Shown here: one piece after another, positions 33,802 to 47,167 of the stretch
Numbering within the stretch: position 1 is the first letter of the stretch
Layout of the letters: the number at the start of each line of letters is the position of its first letter
Assembly (NCBI RefSeq): GCF_022662575.1
Contig: NZ_JALBFU010000001.1
Coordinates: 754,381-818,380, forward strand
Origin: Luteimonas aquatica
Lineage (GTDB): Bacteria; Pseudomonadota; Gammaproteobacteria; Xanthomonadales; Xanthomonadaceae
DNA: 64,000 bases
Direction: 5' to 3'
Position numbers and translations under genes: made by a program
Notes under the pieces: generated by a model
Databases searched by the model: none
Told to the model about the DNA's origin: nothing
What the model saw: only the letters and a program-made list of their open reading frames with translations

Positions 33802-33814
33802 GAGCGGTTCTCAT
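33798..33814. promoter_or_regulatory. Fur-box-like palindrome upstream of fpr
   Basis: ATGAGA-GCGGT-TCTCAT is a perfect 6-bp inverted repeat. With its flanks it resembles the 7-1-7 Fur consensus (TGAtAaT-N-AttAtCA). It lies 9 bp before a TACAAT box (33823-33828) that looks like a -10 for fpr. No clear -35 is visible. Confidence 0.5.
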
Positions 33815-33856
33815 CCATGGGGTACAATGGGCGCGGCTTTTCGATCCCCTGCCCCC

Positions 33857-34666
33857 ATGTCCTCAGCGTTTGGCACCGAGACGGTGCTGGACGTCCGTCA
33901 CTGGACGGACGACTACTTCAGCTTCACCACCACCCGCGACAACGGCTTCCGTTTCGACAACGGCCAGTTCGTGATGATCGGCCTGGACGTGCCGCAGCCG
34001 GACGGCGCGCGCAAGCCGTTGCTGCGCGCATATTCGATCGCCAGCGCCAACTGGGAAGAACAGCTGGAGTTCTTCAGCATCAAGGTGCCCAACGGTCCGC
34101 TCACCTCGCGCCTGCGCGAGATCCGCCCGGGCGACAGCGTGCTGATCGGACGCAAGCCGACCGGCACCCTGCTCATCCACGACCTGCATCCCGGCCGCAA
34201 TCTCTACCTGCTGGGCACCGGCACCGGGCTGGCGCCGTGGCTGTCGGTGATCAAGGACCCGGAGACCTACGAACGCTTCGAGCGCGTGGTGCTCTGCCAC
34301 GGCGTGCGCAGCGCCGCCGACCTCGCCTACCGCGACTACATCGTCAACGAGCTGCCGCACCACGAGCTGCTCGGCGAGCAGATCGCGCAGAAATTGCTCT
34401 ACTACCCGGCGGTGTCGCGCGAGGACTTCGCCTTCCGGGACCGCGACCACCGCGGCCGGCTCACCGAGCGCATGGACAGCGGACAGATGATGCGCGACCT
34501 GGGGCTGGACCCGCTCGAGGCCGCGCACGACCGCGCCATGATCTGCGGCAGCCCGCAGATGCTGGCCGACTTCCGCGCCCTGCTCGACGAGCGCGGATTC
34601 GCCGCCGCGCCGCGCATCGGCACGCCGGGGCAGTACGTGTTCGAGCGCGCGTTCGTCGAGAAATAG
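33857..34666 (+). CDS. fpr: Ferredoxin-NADP reductase
   Basis: A 269-aa flavoprotein. The FAD site motif is RAYSIASANW (R-x-Y-S-x-(A/T)-S), then the NADP-binding GTGTGLAPWLSVI. Aromatic and acidic residues near the end (GQYVFERAFVEK) match the C-terminus of the subclass I bacterial enzymes. Fpr moves electrons between NADPH and ferredoxin or flavodoxin and helps in redox-stress defence. I chose ATG 33857 because the product then begins MSSAFGTETVL, as in close homologues; ATGs at 33817 and 33827 are also open. Confidence 0.93.
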   Translation: MSSAFGTETVLDVRHWTDDYFSFTTTRDNGFRFDNGQFVMIGLDVPQPDGARKPLLRAYSIASANWEEQLEFFSIKVPNGPLTSRLREIRPGDSVLIGRKPTGTLLIHDLHPGRNLYLLGTGTGLAPWLSVIKDPETYERFERVVLCHGVRSAADLAYRDYIVNELPHHELLGEQIAQKLLYYPAVSREDFAFRDRDHRGRLTERMDSGQMMRDLGLDPLEAAHDRAMICGSPQMLADFRALLDERGFAAAPRIGTPGQYVFERAFVEK

Positions 34667-34717
34667 CCGCGCCGCCCGCCTGAGCGGCTATGCTGCACGC
34701 GACAACGGGGGACGGAC

Positions 34718-35302
34718 ATGACGATCGCAAAGACCGCCGCGCCGCGCATGCCGCGCGCCTGCCTGCCAGTGGCCCTGGCGCTGTTCCTGTCCCTGCCCGC
34801 GGCCGGCCCCGCCGCCGCGGCCGACGGCGCCCTGCCGCCTCCGCCCAAGCGCGGCGAGATCCCGCCCGACGCCCTGGGCCGCGACCGCAACGGCGACGAG
34901 CTCGCCGTCAGCCAGTTCAAGGGCAAGGTCCTGATCGTCACCTTCTGGGCGTCGTGGTGCGGCCCCTGCCGGCGCGAGCTGCCGATCCTGGGCAAGGTGC
35001 AGCAGGCGGTCGGCCGCGAGCACCTCGACGTGGTCGCGATCAACTACAAGGAGGATCGCGACGCGTTCAACCGGGTGATCCGCGCCAACCCCGCCGTCAA
35101 GCTGACCTACGTGCAGGACACGCGCGGACGCATCAGCGATACCTATGGGGTGAAGACCGTCCCGCACATGTTCATCGTCGGCCCGGACGGCAGGGTGGCG
35201 CACGTCCACAACGGCTATTCGCCGGACATGCTCGACGGCTTCGTCAAGGAAATGCTGGCGCTGCTGCCGCCCGAGGTGCTGGCGCGGCCCCCGGGGTCCT
35301 GA
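34718..35302 (+). CDS. TlpA-family thioredoxin-like protein, exported
   Basis: A 194-aa protein with a signal peptide (~1-32, AGPAAA) and a thioredoxin domain with the active site W-C81-G-P-C84 in FWASWCGPCRRELP. VKTVPHMFIVGPDG has the cis-proline that faces the active site. Periplasmic TlpA proteins reduce disulfides in cytochrome maturation or protect thiols. GGGGGAC precedes the ATG. It is followed, convergently, by glutathione peroxidase. Confidence 0.88.
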   Translation: MTIAKTAAPRMPRACLPVALALFLSLPAAGPAAAADGALPPPPKRGEIPPDALGRDRNGDELAVSQFKGKVLIVTFWASWCGPCRRELPILGKVQQAVGREHLDVVAINYKEDRDAFNRVIRANPAVKLTYVQDTRGRISDTYGVKTVPHMFIVGPDGRVAHVHNGYSPDMLDGFVKEMLALLPPEVLARPPGS

Positions 35303-35306
35303 TCGC

Positions 35307-35789
35307 TCAGCCGAGCGCCTTCTCGATATCGGCCGCCAGCGACTCCGGCTTGTCGGTCGGCGCATAGCGCTTGATCACGCGGCCGTCGCGGCCGACCAGG
35401 AACTTGGTGAAGTTCCACTTGATCGCGTCGATGCCGAGGAAGCCGCCCTTCTCCTCCTTCAGCCACTTCCACAGCGGATGCGCGCCGTCGCCGTTGACGT
35501 CGACCTTGGCGAACATCGGAAAGTCGACGTCGTAGGTGAGCGAGCAGAAATTCTTGATCTCGGCCTCGTCGCCGGGCTCCTGGTGGCCGAACTGGTCGCA
35601 GGGGAAGCCCATCACCACCAGGCCGCGGTCGCGATAGGCCTGCCACAGCTTCTCCAGCCCGGTGTATTGCGGGGTGAAGCCGCACTTGGAGGCGACGTTG
35701 ACGATCAGCAGCACCTTGCCCGCATAGCCGGACAGGTCCTGCGCGCCGCCGTCGATGTCCTTGGCGCTGAAATCGTAGGCGGTGGTCAT
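35307..35789 (-). CDS. Glutathione peroxidase family protein
   Basis: A 160-aa thioredoxin-fold peroxidase. The peroxidatic Cys36 is in NVASKCGFTPQYTGLE, followed by VMGFPCDQFGHQEPG (Gln and second Cys) and the WNFTKFLVGRDG block (Trp and Asn of the catalytic tetrad). It reduces hydroperoxides; bacterial members commonly use thioredoxin, not glutathione. The ATG at 35789 is well placed and the N-terminus MTTAYDFSAKDIDG is typical. Confidence 0.93.
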   Translation of the reverse strand: MTTAYDFSAKDIDGGAQDLSGYAGKVLLIVNVASKCGFTPQYTGLEKLWQAYRDRGLVVMGFPCDQFGHQEPGDEAEIKNFCSLTYDVDFPMFAKVDVNGDGAHPLWKWLKEEKGGFLGIDAIKWNFTKFLVGRDGRVIKRYAPTDKPESLAADIEKALG

Positions 35790-35913
35790 GGCGGCGGCCT
35801 CGGGAAGACGTTGCGGGGATTCTAGACGATCCCGCGCCCGGCGCGGCCGGGGCGTCATCCCGCTGCAACATGGCCTTCCTAACGTGGCCGATTCCTTCCC
35901 CCGGGAGCTTCCG

Positions 35914-37278
35914 ATGCTGCGTCGTCTCGCCTGCGCCTGCGCGCTGACCTTCGTCCTTTCCGCCCAGGCCCAGGCCGCCGACTGGTCGCTCGGCGACGTG
36001 ATGCCGATTTCCGCGCGCAGCGTCGACCGCGTCGCGCCCGGCCGCAACGTCGCCAACCTCAACCGCCTGGGCTTCTTCTCCGATCTCAAGTACGACGCCG
36101 CCACCGGCACCTGGTTCGCGCTCTCCGACCGCGGCCCCGGCGGCGGCGTGATCGGCTATGCCACGCGCGTGCAGCAGATGATCGTGCCGCTCCACCCGGT
36201 CACCGGCGCCGTGCTCGCCAAGCCGGTCGTGCTGCGCACCATCCTGTTCCAGGACCGCAACGGCCGCCCGTTCAACGGCCTCAACCCGACCCTGCTCAAC
36301 GGCACGCCCGCCACGCTCGGCAACAGCTTCGACCCGGAGGGCATCGCCGTGGGCCGCAACGGCCGCCTGTACGTGTCCGACGAGTACGGCCCGAGCCTGT
36401 ACGAGTTCGACCGCCGTGGCCGCTTCGTGCGCGCCTTCGAGATTCCCGCCAACCTGCGTCCGGTTCAGGCCGACGGCCAGCCCAACTACACCGACGGCCG
36501 CGGCGTCATCGCCACCGGCCGCCAGGACAACCGCGGTTTCGAGGGCCTGACCTTCAACGCCTCGCGCACCCGCCTGTACGCGGTGCTGCAGGATCCGCTG
36601 GTCAACGAGGGCGAGAAGAACGACGGCCGCCGCAGCCGCTGGGTGCGCGTGGTCGAGTTCGACCCGGCCAGCGGCACCAGCACCGCGCAGTACCTCTATC
36701 CGCTGGAAAGCGTCGACGCGCTCAATGCCGTCGATCCCGCCACCGGCGACGACTTCGAGGGCAAGGACCAGGGCCGCAGCATCGGCCTGAGCGCCATCGA
36801 GGCGATCTCCGACCACGAATTCCTGGTGCTCGAGCGCGACAACCGCGGCCTCGGCGTCGAGGAGACCGCCGCGCCGGTGCACAAGCGCGTCTATCGCATC
36901 GACCTGCGCGGCGCCACCGACGTCCAGCACCTCTCGCTGGCCGGCCGCAACGACCTGCCCGCCGGGGTGAGGCCCGTGGCCAAGCGGCCGGAGGTCGATC
37001 TGCTCGCCGCCCTGCGCGGCGTCGGCTCCGACGTGCCGGAGAAGCTCGAAGGCCTGGCCATCGGCCCGCGCCTGCTGTTCGGCGGCCAGGTGGTGCTGGT
37101 GGGCAGCGACAACGACTACAGCGTCACCCAGAGCGGCGCGGGCGAGCAGTTCGACGTCTGCGTGAACACCGCGACCGGGGAACGCCGGCAGGTGCCGCTG
37201 GACAGCGCCTGCCCGGCGGGGACTTCGCTGATTCCGGGGTATCTGCTGTCGTTCAAGGTGCGGGGGTTGCGGGGCTGA
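35914..37278 (+). CDS. Phytase-like esterase domain protein, exported
   Basis: A 454-aa protein with a signal peptide (LACACALTFVLSAQAQA). The mature part is a beta-propeller of the 'esterase-like activity of phytase' family: FSDLKYDAATGTWFALSDRGPGG, DPEGIAVGRNGRLYVSDEYGP, GFEGLTFNASRTRLYAVLQD, and a final LEGLAIGPRL block. These Asp/Glu-rich loops can bind calcium. Such proteins are extracytoplasmic and of uncertain substrate, perhaps phosphate esters. A repeat-filled gap of 525 bp follows. Confidence 0.83.
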   Translation: MLRRLACACALTFVLSAQAQAADWSLGDVMPISARSVDRVAPGRNVANLNRLGFFSDLKYDAATGTWFALSDRGPGGGVIGYATRVQQMIVPLHPVTGAVLAKPVVLRTILFQDRNGRPFNGLNPTLLNGTPATLGNSFDPEGIAVGRNGRLYVSDEYGPSLYEFDRRGRFVRAFEIPANLRPVQADGQPNYTDGRGVIATGRQDNRGFEGLTFNASRTRLYAVLQDPLVNEGEKNDGRRSRWVRVVEFDPASGTSTAQYLYPLESVDALNAVDPATGDDFEGKDQGRSIGLSAIEAISDHEFLVLERDNRGLGVEETAAPVHKRVYRIDLRGATDVQHLSLAGRNDLPAGVRPVAKRPEVDLLAALRGVGSDVPEKLEGLAIGPRLLFGGQVVLVGSDNDYSVTQSGAGEQFDVCVNTATGERRQVPLDSACPAGTSLIPGYLLSFKVRGLRG

Positions 37279-37803
37279 GGGCGCGGTGAGGCATCCGGCA
37301 GCGCGGCGGTAGTACCGTGATTGCTTCGCAGTGGAACTCGCCGCCATCCGTGGCGCAGCGTTTCTAATCTTCGGAACGTCCGGCCTGTCGCCACGCTGAC
37401 GGCGTGGCTCCAAATCCATGGCCGGGCGTTCGGCGGCGCAGCGCGGCAGCGCCGCGCGCTATTTCGCCGTGCTGTCCGTTGCCATCCGTGGCGCATCATT
37501 TCAGCTTTCGGAACGTCCGGCCTGTCGCCATGCTGACGGCGTGGCTCCAAATCCATGGCCGGGCGTTCGGCGGCACAGCGCGGCAATGCCGCGCGCTATT
37601 TCGCCGTGCTGTCCGTCGCCATCCGTGGCGCAGCATTTCAGCCTTCGGAACGTCCTGCCCGGCCATCCATGGCCGGGCGTTCGGCGGCGCAGCGCGGCAA
37701 TGCCGCGCTAAGCTTGCGCCGCCTCACCCATGCCTTTCGTCATGGGTCTGGGGGGCGGGCATGGGCTAGGCTCCCGGGTCCGGATTCCGACGAGTAACCT
37801 CTC
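37279..37803. repeat. Tandem repeat array between the phytase-like and M3 peptidase genes
   Basis: 525 bp without a convincing gene. Two full copies of a 137-bp unit and a shortened 114-bp third copy start at 37414, 37551 and 37665 (each at ATCCATGGCC). The unit holds CCATCCGTGGCGCAGC, TTCGGAACGTCC, CTGACGGCGTGGCTCCAAAT and GGCGTTCGGCGGCGCAGCGC. Third copy lacks ~23 bp. Imperfect palindromes such as GGCCATCCATGGCCG are repeated. Long open frames on both strands in this array read the units in shifting frames and look artefactual. Confidence 0.85.
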
Positions 37804-40008
37804 ATGAAGCACCCGCTCGCCCTGGCGTTGGCCATCGCGCTCTCCGCCGGCATCCCCGCCTTAGCCCAGCCGGATACCTCCGCCGACATGACCGCCGCCC
37901 CATCCCGGCTCCAGGACAACCCCTTCCGCGCCGACAGCCCGCTGCCGCTGCGCTATCCGCAGTTCGACAAGATCCGGGACGCCGACTTCGCCCCGGCCTT
38001 CGACGCCGGCATGGCCGAGCAGCTGAAGGAGGTCGAAGCGATCGCCGACAACCCCGAGCCGGCCAGCTTCGACAACACCATCCTCGCCCTCGAGCGTTCC
38101 GGCCGCGTGCTGGACCGCGCCACCACGGTGTTCTTCAACCTGGTCGGCACCGACACCAACCCCGAACGCAACCGGCTGCGCAGCGACTACGCGCCGAAGT
38201 TCGCCGCCCACGGCGACGCCATCCAGCTCAACCCGAAGCTGTTCGCGCGCATCAAGTCGCTGTACGAGCGGCGCGGCTCGCTCGGCCTGGACGACCAGGG
38301 CCAACGCCTGGTCGAGCGCTACCACACCGATTTCGTGCGCGCCGGCGCCGCGCTGTCGGACGCCGACAAGACCCGCCTGAAGGACATCAACGGCAAGCTG
38401 GCCAAGCTCGGCACGCAGTTCAGCGAGAACGTGCTCAACGAGGTCAACGACTCCGCCCTGGTGGTGGATTCGAAGACCGAGCTCGACGGGCTGACCGACG
38501 AGCAGATCGCCGCCGCCGCCGAGGCCGCCAAGGAGCGCAAGCTCGAGGGCAAGTACGTCCTCACTCTGCTCAACACCACCGGCCAGCCGCCGGAATCGCA
38601 GCTCACCAACCGCACCCTGCGCGAGCGCCTGCACAAGGCTTCGGTGGCGCGCAACAGCCGCGGCAACAAGTTCGACAACACCGCCATCGTCGCCGAGGTG
38701 CTCAAGCTGCGCGCCGAACGCGCCAAGATGCTCGGCTACCCGACCTACGCCGCCTACGTGCTGGCCGACGAGACGGCCAAGACGCCCGACGCGGTCAACA
38801 GGATGCTGTCGCAACTGGCGCCGCCGGCCGTGGCCAACGCCAAGCGCGAGGCCGCGGCGATGCAGGCGATCATCGACAAGGAACAGGCCGCCAAGGGCGA
38901 GCCGACGTTCCAGCTGCAGCCCTGGGACTGGGCCTTCTACGCCGAGAAGGTGCGCCAGGCGCAGTACGACTTCGACGAGGCCCAGCTCAAGCCCTACCTC
39001 GAACTGAAGAACGTGCTGGAGAACGGCGTGTTCTACGCCGCCAACCAGCTCTACGGCATCAGCTTCAAGGAACGCACCGACCTGCCCAAGTACCACGCCG
39101 ACACGTGGACCTACGACGTGACCGACCACGACGGCAAGCAGTTGGCGATCTTCATCTTCGATCCCTACGCGCGCCCGTCCAAGCGCGGCGGCGCCTGGAT
39201 GAACAGCTACGTGAGCCAGTCGGAGCTGTTCGGCACCAGGCCGGTGGTGGCCAATCACCTCAACATCCCCAAGCCCACCGCCGGCAAGCCGACGCTGCTG
39301 ACCTGGGACGAGGTGACCACCGCCTTCCACGAATTCGGCCATGCCCTGCACGGCATGTTCTCGGACGTGAAGTACCCCTACTTCAGCGGCACCAGCGTGC
39401 CGCGCGACTTCGTCGAGTTCCCCTCGCAGGTCAACGAGATGTGGGCCGACTGGCCTTCGATCCTGTCCCACTACGCCAAGCACTACCAGACCGGCGAGGC
39501 GATGCCCCAGGCGCTGCTGGACAAGGTCCTGGCCAGCCAGAAGTTCAACCAGGGCTTCGCCACCACCGAATACCTGGGCGCGGCGATGCTCGACCAGAAC
39601 TACCACCAGCTGGCCGAGGCCGGCATTCCCGGCGCGGGCGAGGTGATCGCGTTCGAGAAGTCGGCGCTGGGCAAGGACGGCGTGGACTACCCGCCGGTGC
39701 CGCCGCGCTACCGCACCGCCTACTTCAGCCACATCATGGGCGGCTACGCGGCCGGTTACTACGCCTACATCTGGTCGGAAGTGCTCGACGCCAACACCGT
39801 GGAGTGGATCAAGCACAACGGCGGCCTCAAGCGCGAGAACGGCGACCGCTTCCGCCGCACCCTGCTCTCGCGTGGCGGCAGCAAGGACGCTTCGCAGCTG
39901 TTCCTGGATTTCACCGGGCACGCGCCCGACATCCAGCCGCTGCTGGTCAAGCGCGGGCTGACGGCCGAGGCCGACAAGCCGGCCTCGGAAGCCAGCGGCA
40001 GCAAGTGA
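37804..40008 (+). CDS. dcp: Peptidyl-dipeptidase / M3 family metallopeptidase, exported
   Basis: A 734-aa oligopeptidase with a signal peptide (LALALAIALSAGIPALAQ). The zinc site is H509-E510-F-G-H513 in TAFHEFGHALHGMFS, with the downstream Glu in the usual SEFVEFPSQVNE-like region (here RDFVEFPSQVNEMW). YFSHIMGGYAAGYYAYIWSEVLDA marks the substrate-binding C-terminal block. M3 dipeptidyl carboxypeptidases remove C-terminal dipeptides from short peptides; an exported one would trim peptides in the periplasm. A strong hairpin follows the stop. Confidence 0.92.
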   Translation: MKHPLALALAIALSAGIPALAQPDTSADMTAAPSRLQDNPFRADSPLPLRYPQFDKIRDADFAPAFDAGMAEQLKEVEAIADNPEPASFDNTILALERSGRVLDRATTVFFNLVGTDTNPERNRLRSDYAPKFAAHGDAIQLNPKLFARIKSLYERRGSLGLDDQGQRLVERYHTDFVRAGAALSDADKTRLKDINGKLAKLGTQFSENVLNEVNDSALVVDSKTELDGLTDEQIAAAAEAAKERKLEGKYVLTLLNTTGQPPESQLTNRTLRERLHKASVARNSRGNKFDNTAIVAEVLKLRAERAKMLGYPTYAAYVLADETAKTPDAVNRMLSQLAPPAVANAKREAAAMQAIIDKEQAAKGEPTFQLQPWDWAFYAEKVRQAQYDFDEAQLKPYLELKNVLENGVFYAANQLYGISFKERTDLPKYHADTWTYDVTDHDGKQLAIFIFDPYARPSKRGGAWMNSYVSQSELFGTRPVVANHLNIPKPTAGKPTLLTWDEVTTAFHEFGHALHGMFSDVKYPYFSGTSVPRDFVEFPSQVNEMWADWPSILSHYAKHYQTGEAMPQALLDKVLASQKFNQGFATTEYLGAAMLDQNYHQLAEAGIPGAGEVIAFEKSALGKDGVDYPPVPPRYRTAYFSHIMGGYAAGYYAYIWSEVLDANTVEWIKHNGGLKRENGDRFRRTLLSRGGSKDASQLFLDFTGHAPDIQPLLVKRGLTAEADKPASEASGSK

Positions 40009-40015
40009 CCGATCG

Positions 40016-40044
40016 CCGGAACGCCTCCCCTGGAGGCGTTCCGG
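40016..40044. terminator. Strong hairpin after dcp
   Basis: Perfect 13-bp stem CCGGAACGCCTCC / GGAGGCGTTCCGG with loop CCT, starting 8 bp after the stop. There is no T-run, so it may end transcription only partly or protect the mRNA 3' end. Confidence 0.6.
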
Positions 40045-40078
40045 ACCATGTCCGCCGCCACGCCAGGAAGGCCCCGCC

Positions 40079-40711
40079 ATGCGCATCCAGCCCCGCTCCC
40101 GCCTCGCGTTACTGGCCTGTGCGCTGAGCCTGCTCGCCGCGCCGGCGGCGCCGGCTTTCGCGCAGGCCGCGGCACCGGCCGCCGCCCAGCCGGCGGCACG
40201 GCCGCTGGACAACTACACCGTGCAGCGCCTGATCGTGTCCAACGGGCGCGGCGAGGTGCTGCTGGAACGCAACGCCAACGGATGGATGACCCCGGCGATC
40301 CGCGCCAACCGGCGCCAGTCGGTGCGCGAGGCCCTGGACGCGCTGGCCGCCGGGATGGGCCTGCGCATCGACGCGGTGCGGCTGGCGGGGCTGTTCACCT
40401 ACAAGTTCCAGGAAACGCCGCCCGACCCGGCGCACGCGGCCGTGTCCTTCCGCGCGCACTACACCGCGCGGGTGGCCGGCGGCGCGCTGGCGCAGCCGAA
40501 GGAAGACGGGCGCGAATACCGCTGGATCGCGGAGGACGAGGCCGCGAAGAAGATCGGCATCGAGCCGCTGCGCACCGAGACCGCGCAGATCCTGCGGCAC
40601 CCGGACACGCTGTGGGGCGGCTCGTTCCTGCTGGTGTTCGACGACGCGGCCGCGGCCACGCCGTCGAAGGTGGACGTCCTCGAAGCGCCCTACCCGCTGC
40701 GCGGGGACTGA
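40079..40711 (+). CDS. Exported protein of unknown function
   Basis: A 210-aa protein with a signal peptide (ALLACALSLLAAPAAPAFA). The mature part contains YTVQRLIVSNGRGEVLLERN and TGDxAE-like residues, with a later WIAEDEAAKKIGIEPL and PDTLWGGSFLLVF. The opening of the mature part resembles the NUDIX-fold strand order, but the catalytic box is not visible, so I leave it unassigned. It follows dcp on the same strand and converges with the GDPD gene. Confidence 0.65.
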   Translation: MRIQPRSRLALLACALSLLAAPAAPAFAQAAAPAAAQPAARPLDNYTVQRLIVSNGRGEVLLERNANGWMTPAIRANRRQSVREALDALAAGMGLRIDAVRLAGLFTYKFQETPPDPAHAAVSFRAHYTARVAGGALAQPKEDGREYRWIAEDEAAKKIGIEPLRTETAQILRHPDTLWGGSFLLVFDDAAAATPSKVDVLEAPYPLRGD

Positions 40712-40714
40712 ATC

Positions 40715-40735
40715 GCGGGACGGCACGCGTCCCGC
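40715..40735. terminator. Hairpin between convergent genes
   Basis: Perfect 8-bp stem GCGGGACG / CGTCCCGC with loop GCACG between the exported-protein gene and the GDPD gene. No T-run on either side. Confidence 0.5.
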
Positions 40736-40760
40736 ATGCGCGGCGAAGCCCGGCTTGCGA

Positions 40761-42092
40761 TTACGGCCGGCTCAGGTCGAGAAAGATCTCGCGCGCGGCC
40801 ACGCCGACATCCGGCTGATCGATGAAGAAGCCCTGCACGCCCAGGCTGTAGAGCTGCACGGCCTCGCCGAGGGCGGACTGCGAGATGCCGCTGGGCGTCT
40901 GCGTCAGGAAGCTTTCCTCCGCGCGCAGCGTATACGGATGCACCAGCAGCCCCGCCTTCAGCGCGCGCGCCAGCATCGGATGCACCGCGCCGGTGTTGCG
41001 CGTGCCCAGCTCCGCCTTGCCGTCGCCGTTGGCGTCGACCTTGGGATCGAGCGCGGTGCGCGGCAGCAGGTTGCTCTTCCACGGGCCGATGCCGGAGGCG
41101 TAGTTCGCCTTCATCCAGTTCAGCGCGCGCTGCGTGGTCAATGCCCCGTAGGTGGTCTCCGCGCCGATGCCGCCCTCGATGCGCTCGTTCAGGCCGCCGT
41201 AGATCGCCGCCAGGTCCTCGCCGTGGCTGGCGTTGTAGACCATGTCGTAGGGCTTGGCCTGGCCGATGTCGTCGTAGAGCTGCACCAGCGGGAAGGAGAC
41301 GCCGGCCGCCGGCATGATGCGCTTCTTCAACTCCAGCAGGTTCTCCACGTCGAAGCTCTGGATGAACACGCGCTTGGGATCGGTGAAGCCTTCGGCCACC
41401 AGCGTCTCGACCAGCTTCGTGCCCAGCGAGACGTGGATCGGCGTGCCGTCGATGCGGCGGCCTTCCTTGGCGAAATAGGTCGGGTGCTTGGTCTCGGGAT
41501 AGATGCCGACCGGGCGGCCGTTGCGGCCTTCGCGCTTGGCCAGCTGCACCACTTCGGCGAAGGTCGGGATCTGGAAGCGGCCGTCGTAGCGGGTGTTGCG
41601 CGGACGCACCGCCGGGATGCGTTCCTTGGCGCGCAGGGTCTTGATCTCGGCCAGGGTGAAGTCTTCCGTGAACCAGCCGGTGAGGCTGACGCCGTCGACC
41701 ACCTTGGTGGTGCGGCGGCCGGCGAACTCCGGATGGCTGGCGACGTCGGTGGTGCCGGAGATCTCGTTCTCGTGGCGGGCGACCAGCACGCCGTCCTTGG
41801 TCGAGACCAGGTCGGGCTCGATGAAGTCGGCGCCCTGGCGGATCGCCAGACGATAGGATTCGAGCGTGTGTTCGGGGCGGTAGCCGCTGGCGCCGCGGTG
41901 GCCGATCACGATCAGGCCCTGATGATCTCGGCCCTGGCGATCCTGGCCCTGACGATCGTTGTCGCGATGGCGGGCGGACGTGTCGGCCACGGTGGACTCT
42001 TGTGCGAAGGCCTCTTGTGCAAAGGCGGGGACGCTGACGGCGAGCAGTGCCGCCGCGCCGAGCATCGAGATTAGCTTAGTACGCAAACGCAT
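40761..42092 (-). CDS. Glycerophosphodiester phosphodiesterase, exported
   Basis: A 443-aa precursor with a signal peptide (LISMLGAAALLAVSVPAFAQ). The GDPD core has GHRGASGYRPEHTLESYRLA (catalytic His and Glu) and EPDLVSTKDGVLVARHENE (metal Glu and second His), as in GlpQ. It would release glycerol-3-phosphate from deacylated phospholipids in the periplasm. Residues ~45-60 hold three tandem 5-aa repeats (DRQGQ, DRQGR, DHQGL) encoded by a 15-bp tandem repeat. A C-terminal extension (~300-443) is retained as in periplasmic GlpQ. Confidence 0.9.
   Translation of the reverse strand: MRLRTKLISMLGAAALLAVSVPAFAQEAFAQESTVADTSARHRDNDRQGQDRQGRDHQGLIVIGHRGASGYRPEHTLESYRLAIRQGADFIEPDLVSTKDGVLVARHENEISGTTDVASHPEFAGRRTTKVVDGVSLTGWFTEDFTLAEIKTLRAKERIPAVRPRNTRYDGRFQIPTFAEVVQLAKREGRNGRPVGIYPETKHPTYFAKEGRRIDGTPIHVSLGTKLVETLVAEGFTDPKRVFIQSFDVENLLELKKRIMPAAGVSFPLVQLYDDIGQAKPYDMVYNASHGEDLAAIYGGLNERIEGGIGAETTYGALTTQRALNWMKANYASGIGPWKSNLLPRTALDPKVDANGDGKAELGTRNTGAVHPMLARALKAGLLVHPYTLRAEESFLTQTPSGISQSALGEAVQLYSLGVQGFFIDQPDVGVAAREIFLDLSRP
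41915..41959 (+). repeat. 15-bp tandem repeat in the GDPD gene
   Basis: GGCCCTG at 41915, 41930 and 41945, a period of 15 bp, within a region that codes on the minus strand for D-R/H-Q-G-x three times. Likely a slippage-prone microsatellite of five codons. Confidence 0.85.
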
Positions 42093-42222
42093 GGCTTCGG
42101 ACCTCTGTCGGAAAGTCGGGGCGCGCCGACTCCCCTGCCAGCCGGCCCGCGCACAGGGTCGGCGACCAAGGTTGCGGGCAGTTGACGGTCCCTCGGCCAG
42201 TGCCCGTCGCGACGGCTGGGTC

Positions 42223-46914
<4,692 letters not shown>

Positions 46915-47095
46915 CGGAGGAAAATGGGACGTGGCGTTGGGCCTGGTTGGGTCGGTTGCGCCTGAAGCGTTGAACCGCGCGCGGAGCGGAACGGTGCGTC
47001 CTCGGTACGTCACTGAAGATCGGGCCCGGGAGCGCCTATTTCAAACGCCGGAAGGCCGGCACCCCAGGTACCGGTCATGACCCTAGCGGCAGGCC

Positions 47096-47112
47096 GTCTC
47101 AACCGCTGAGAC
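47096..47112. promoter_or_regulatory. Inverted repeat upstream of the sirtuin gene
   Basis: Perfect 6-bp palindrome GTCTCA-ACCGC-TGAGAC, 56 bp before the sirtuin start. It could be an operator; no regulator is known. Confidence 0.35.
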
Positions 47113-47167
47113 CCCTATTGCGGGCCCGGAAACGCTGCCGCCGCCACGAAGCGGCTAGGATGCATCG

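Noticed and set aside
37414-37720. Possible CRISPR array or phage attachment site
   Set aside because: The repeat units are about 137 bp and contiguous without spacers; there is no integrase or phage gene.
37116-37769. ORFs of 156 aa (minus) and 121 and 97 aa (plus) in the repeat array
   Set aside because: They arise because the repeat lacks stops; each unit is read in a different frame and no ribosome site is present.
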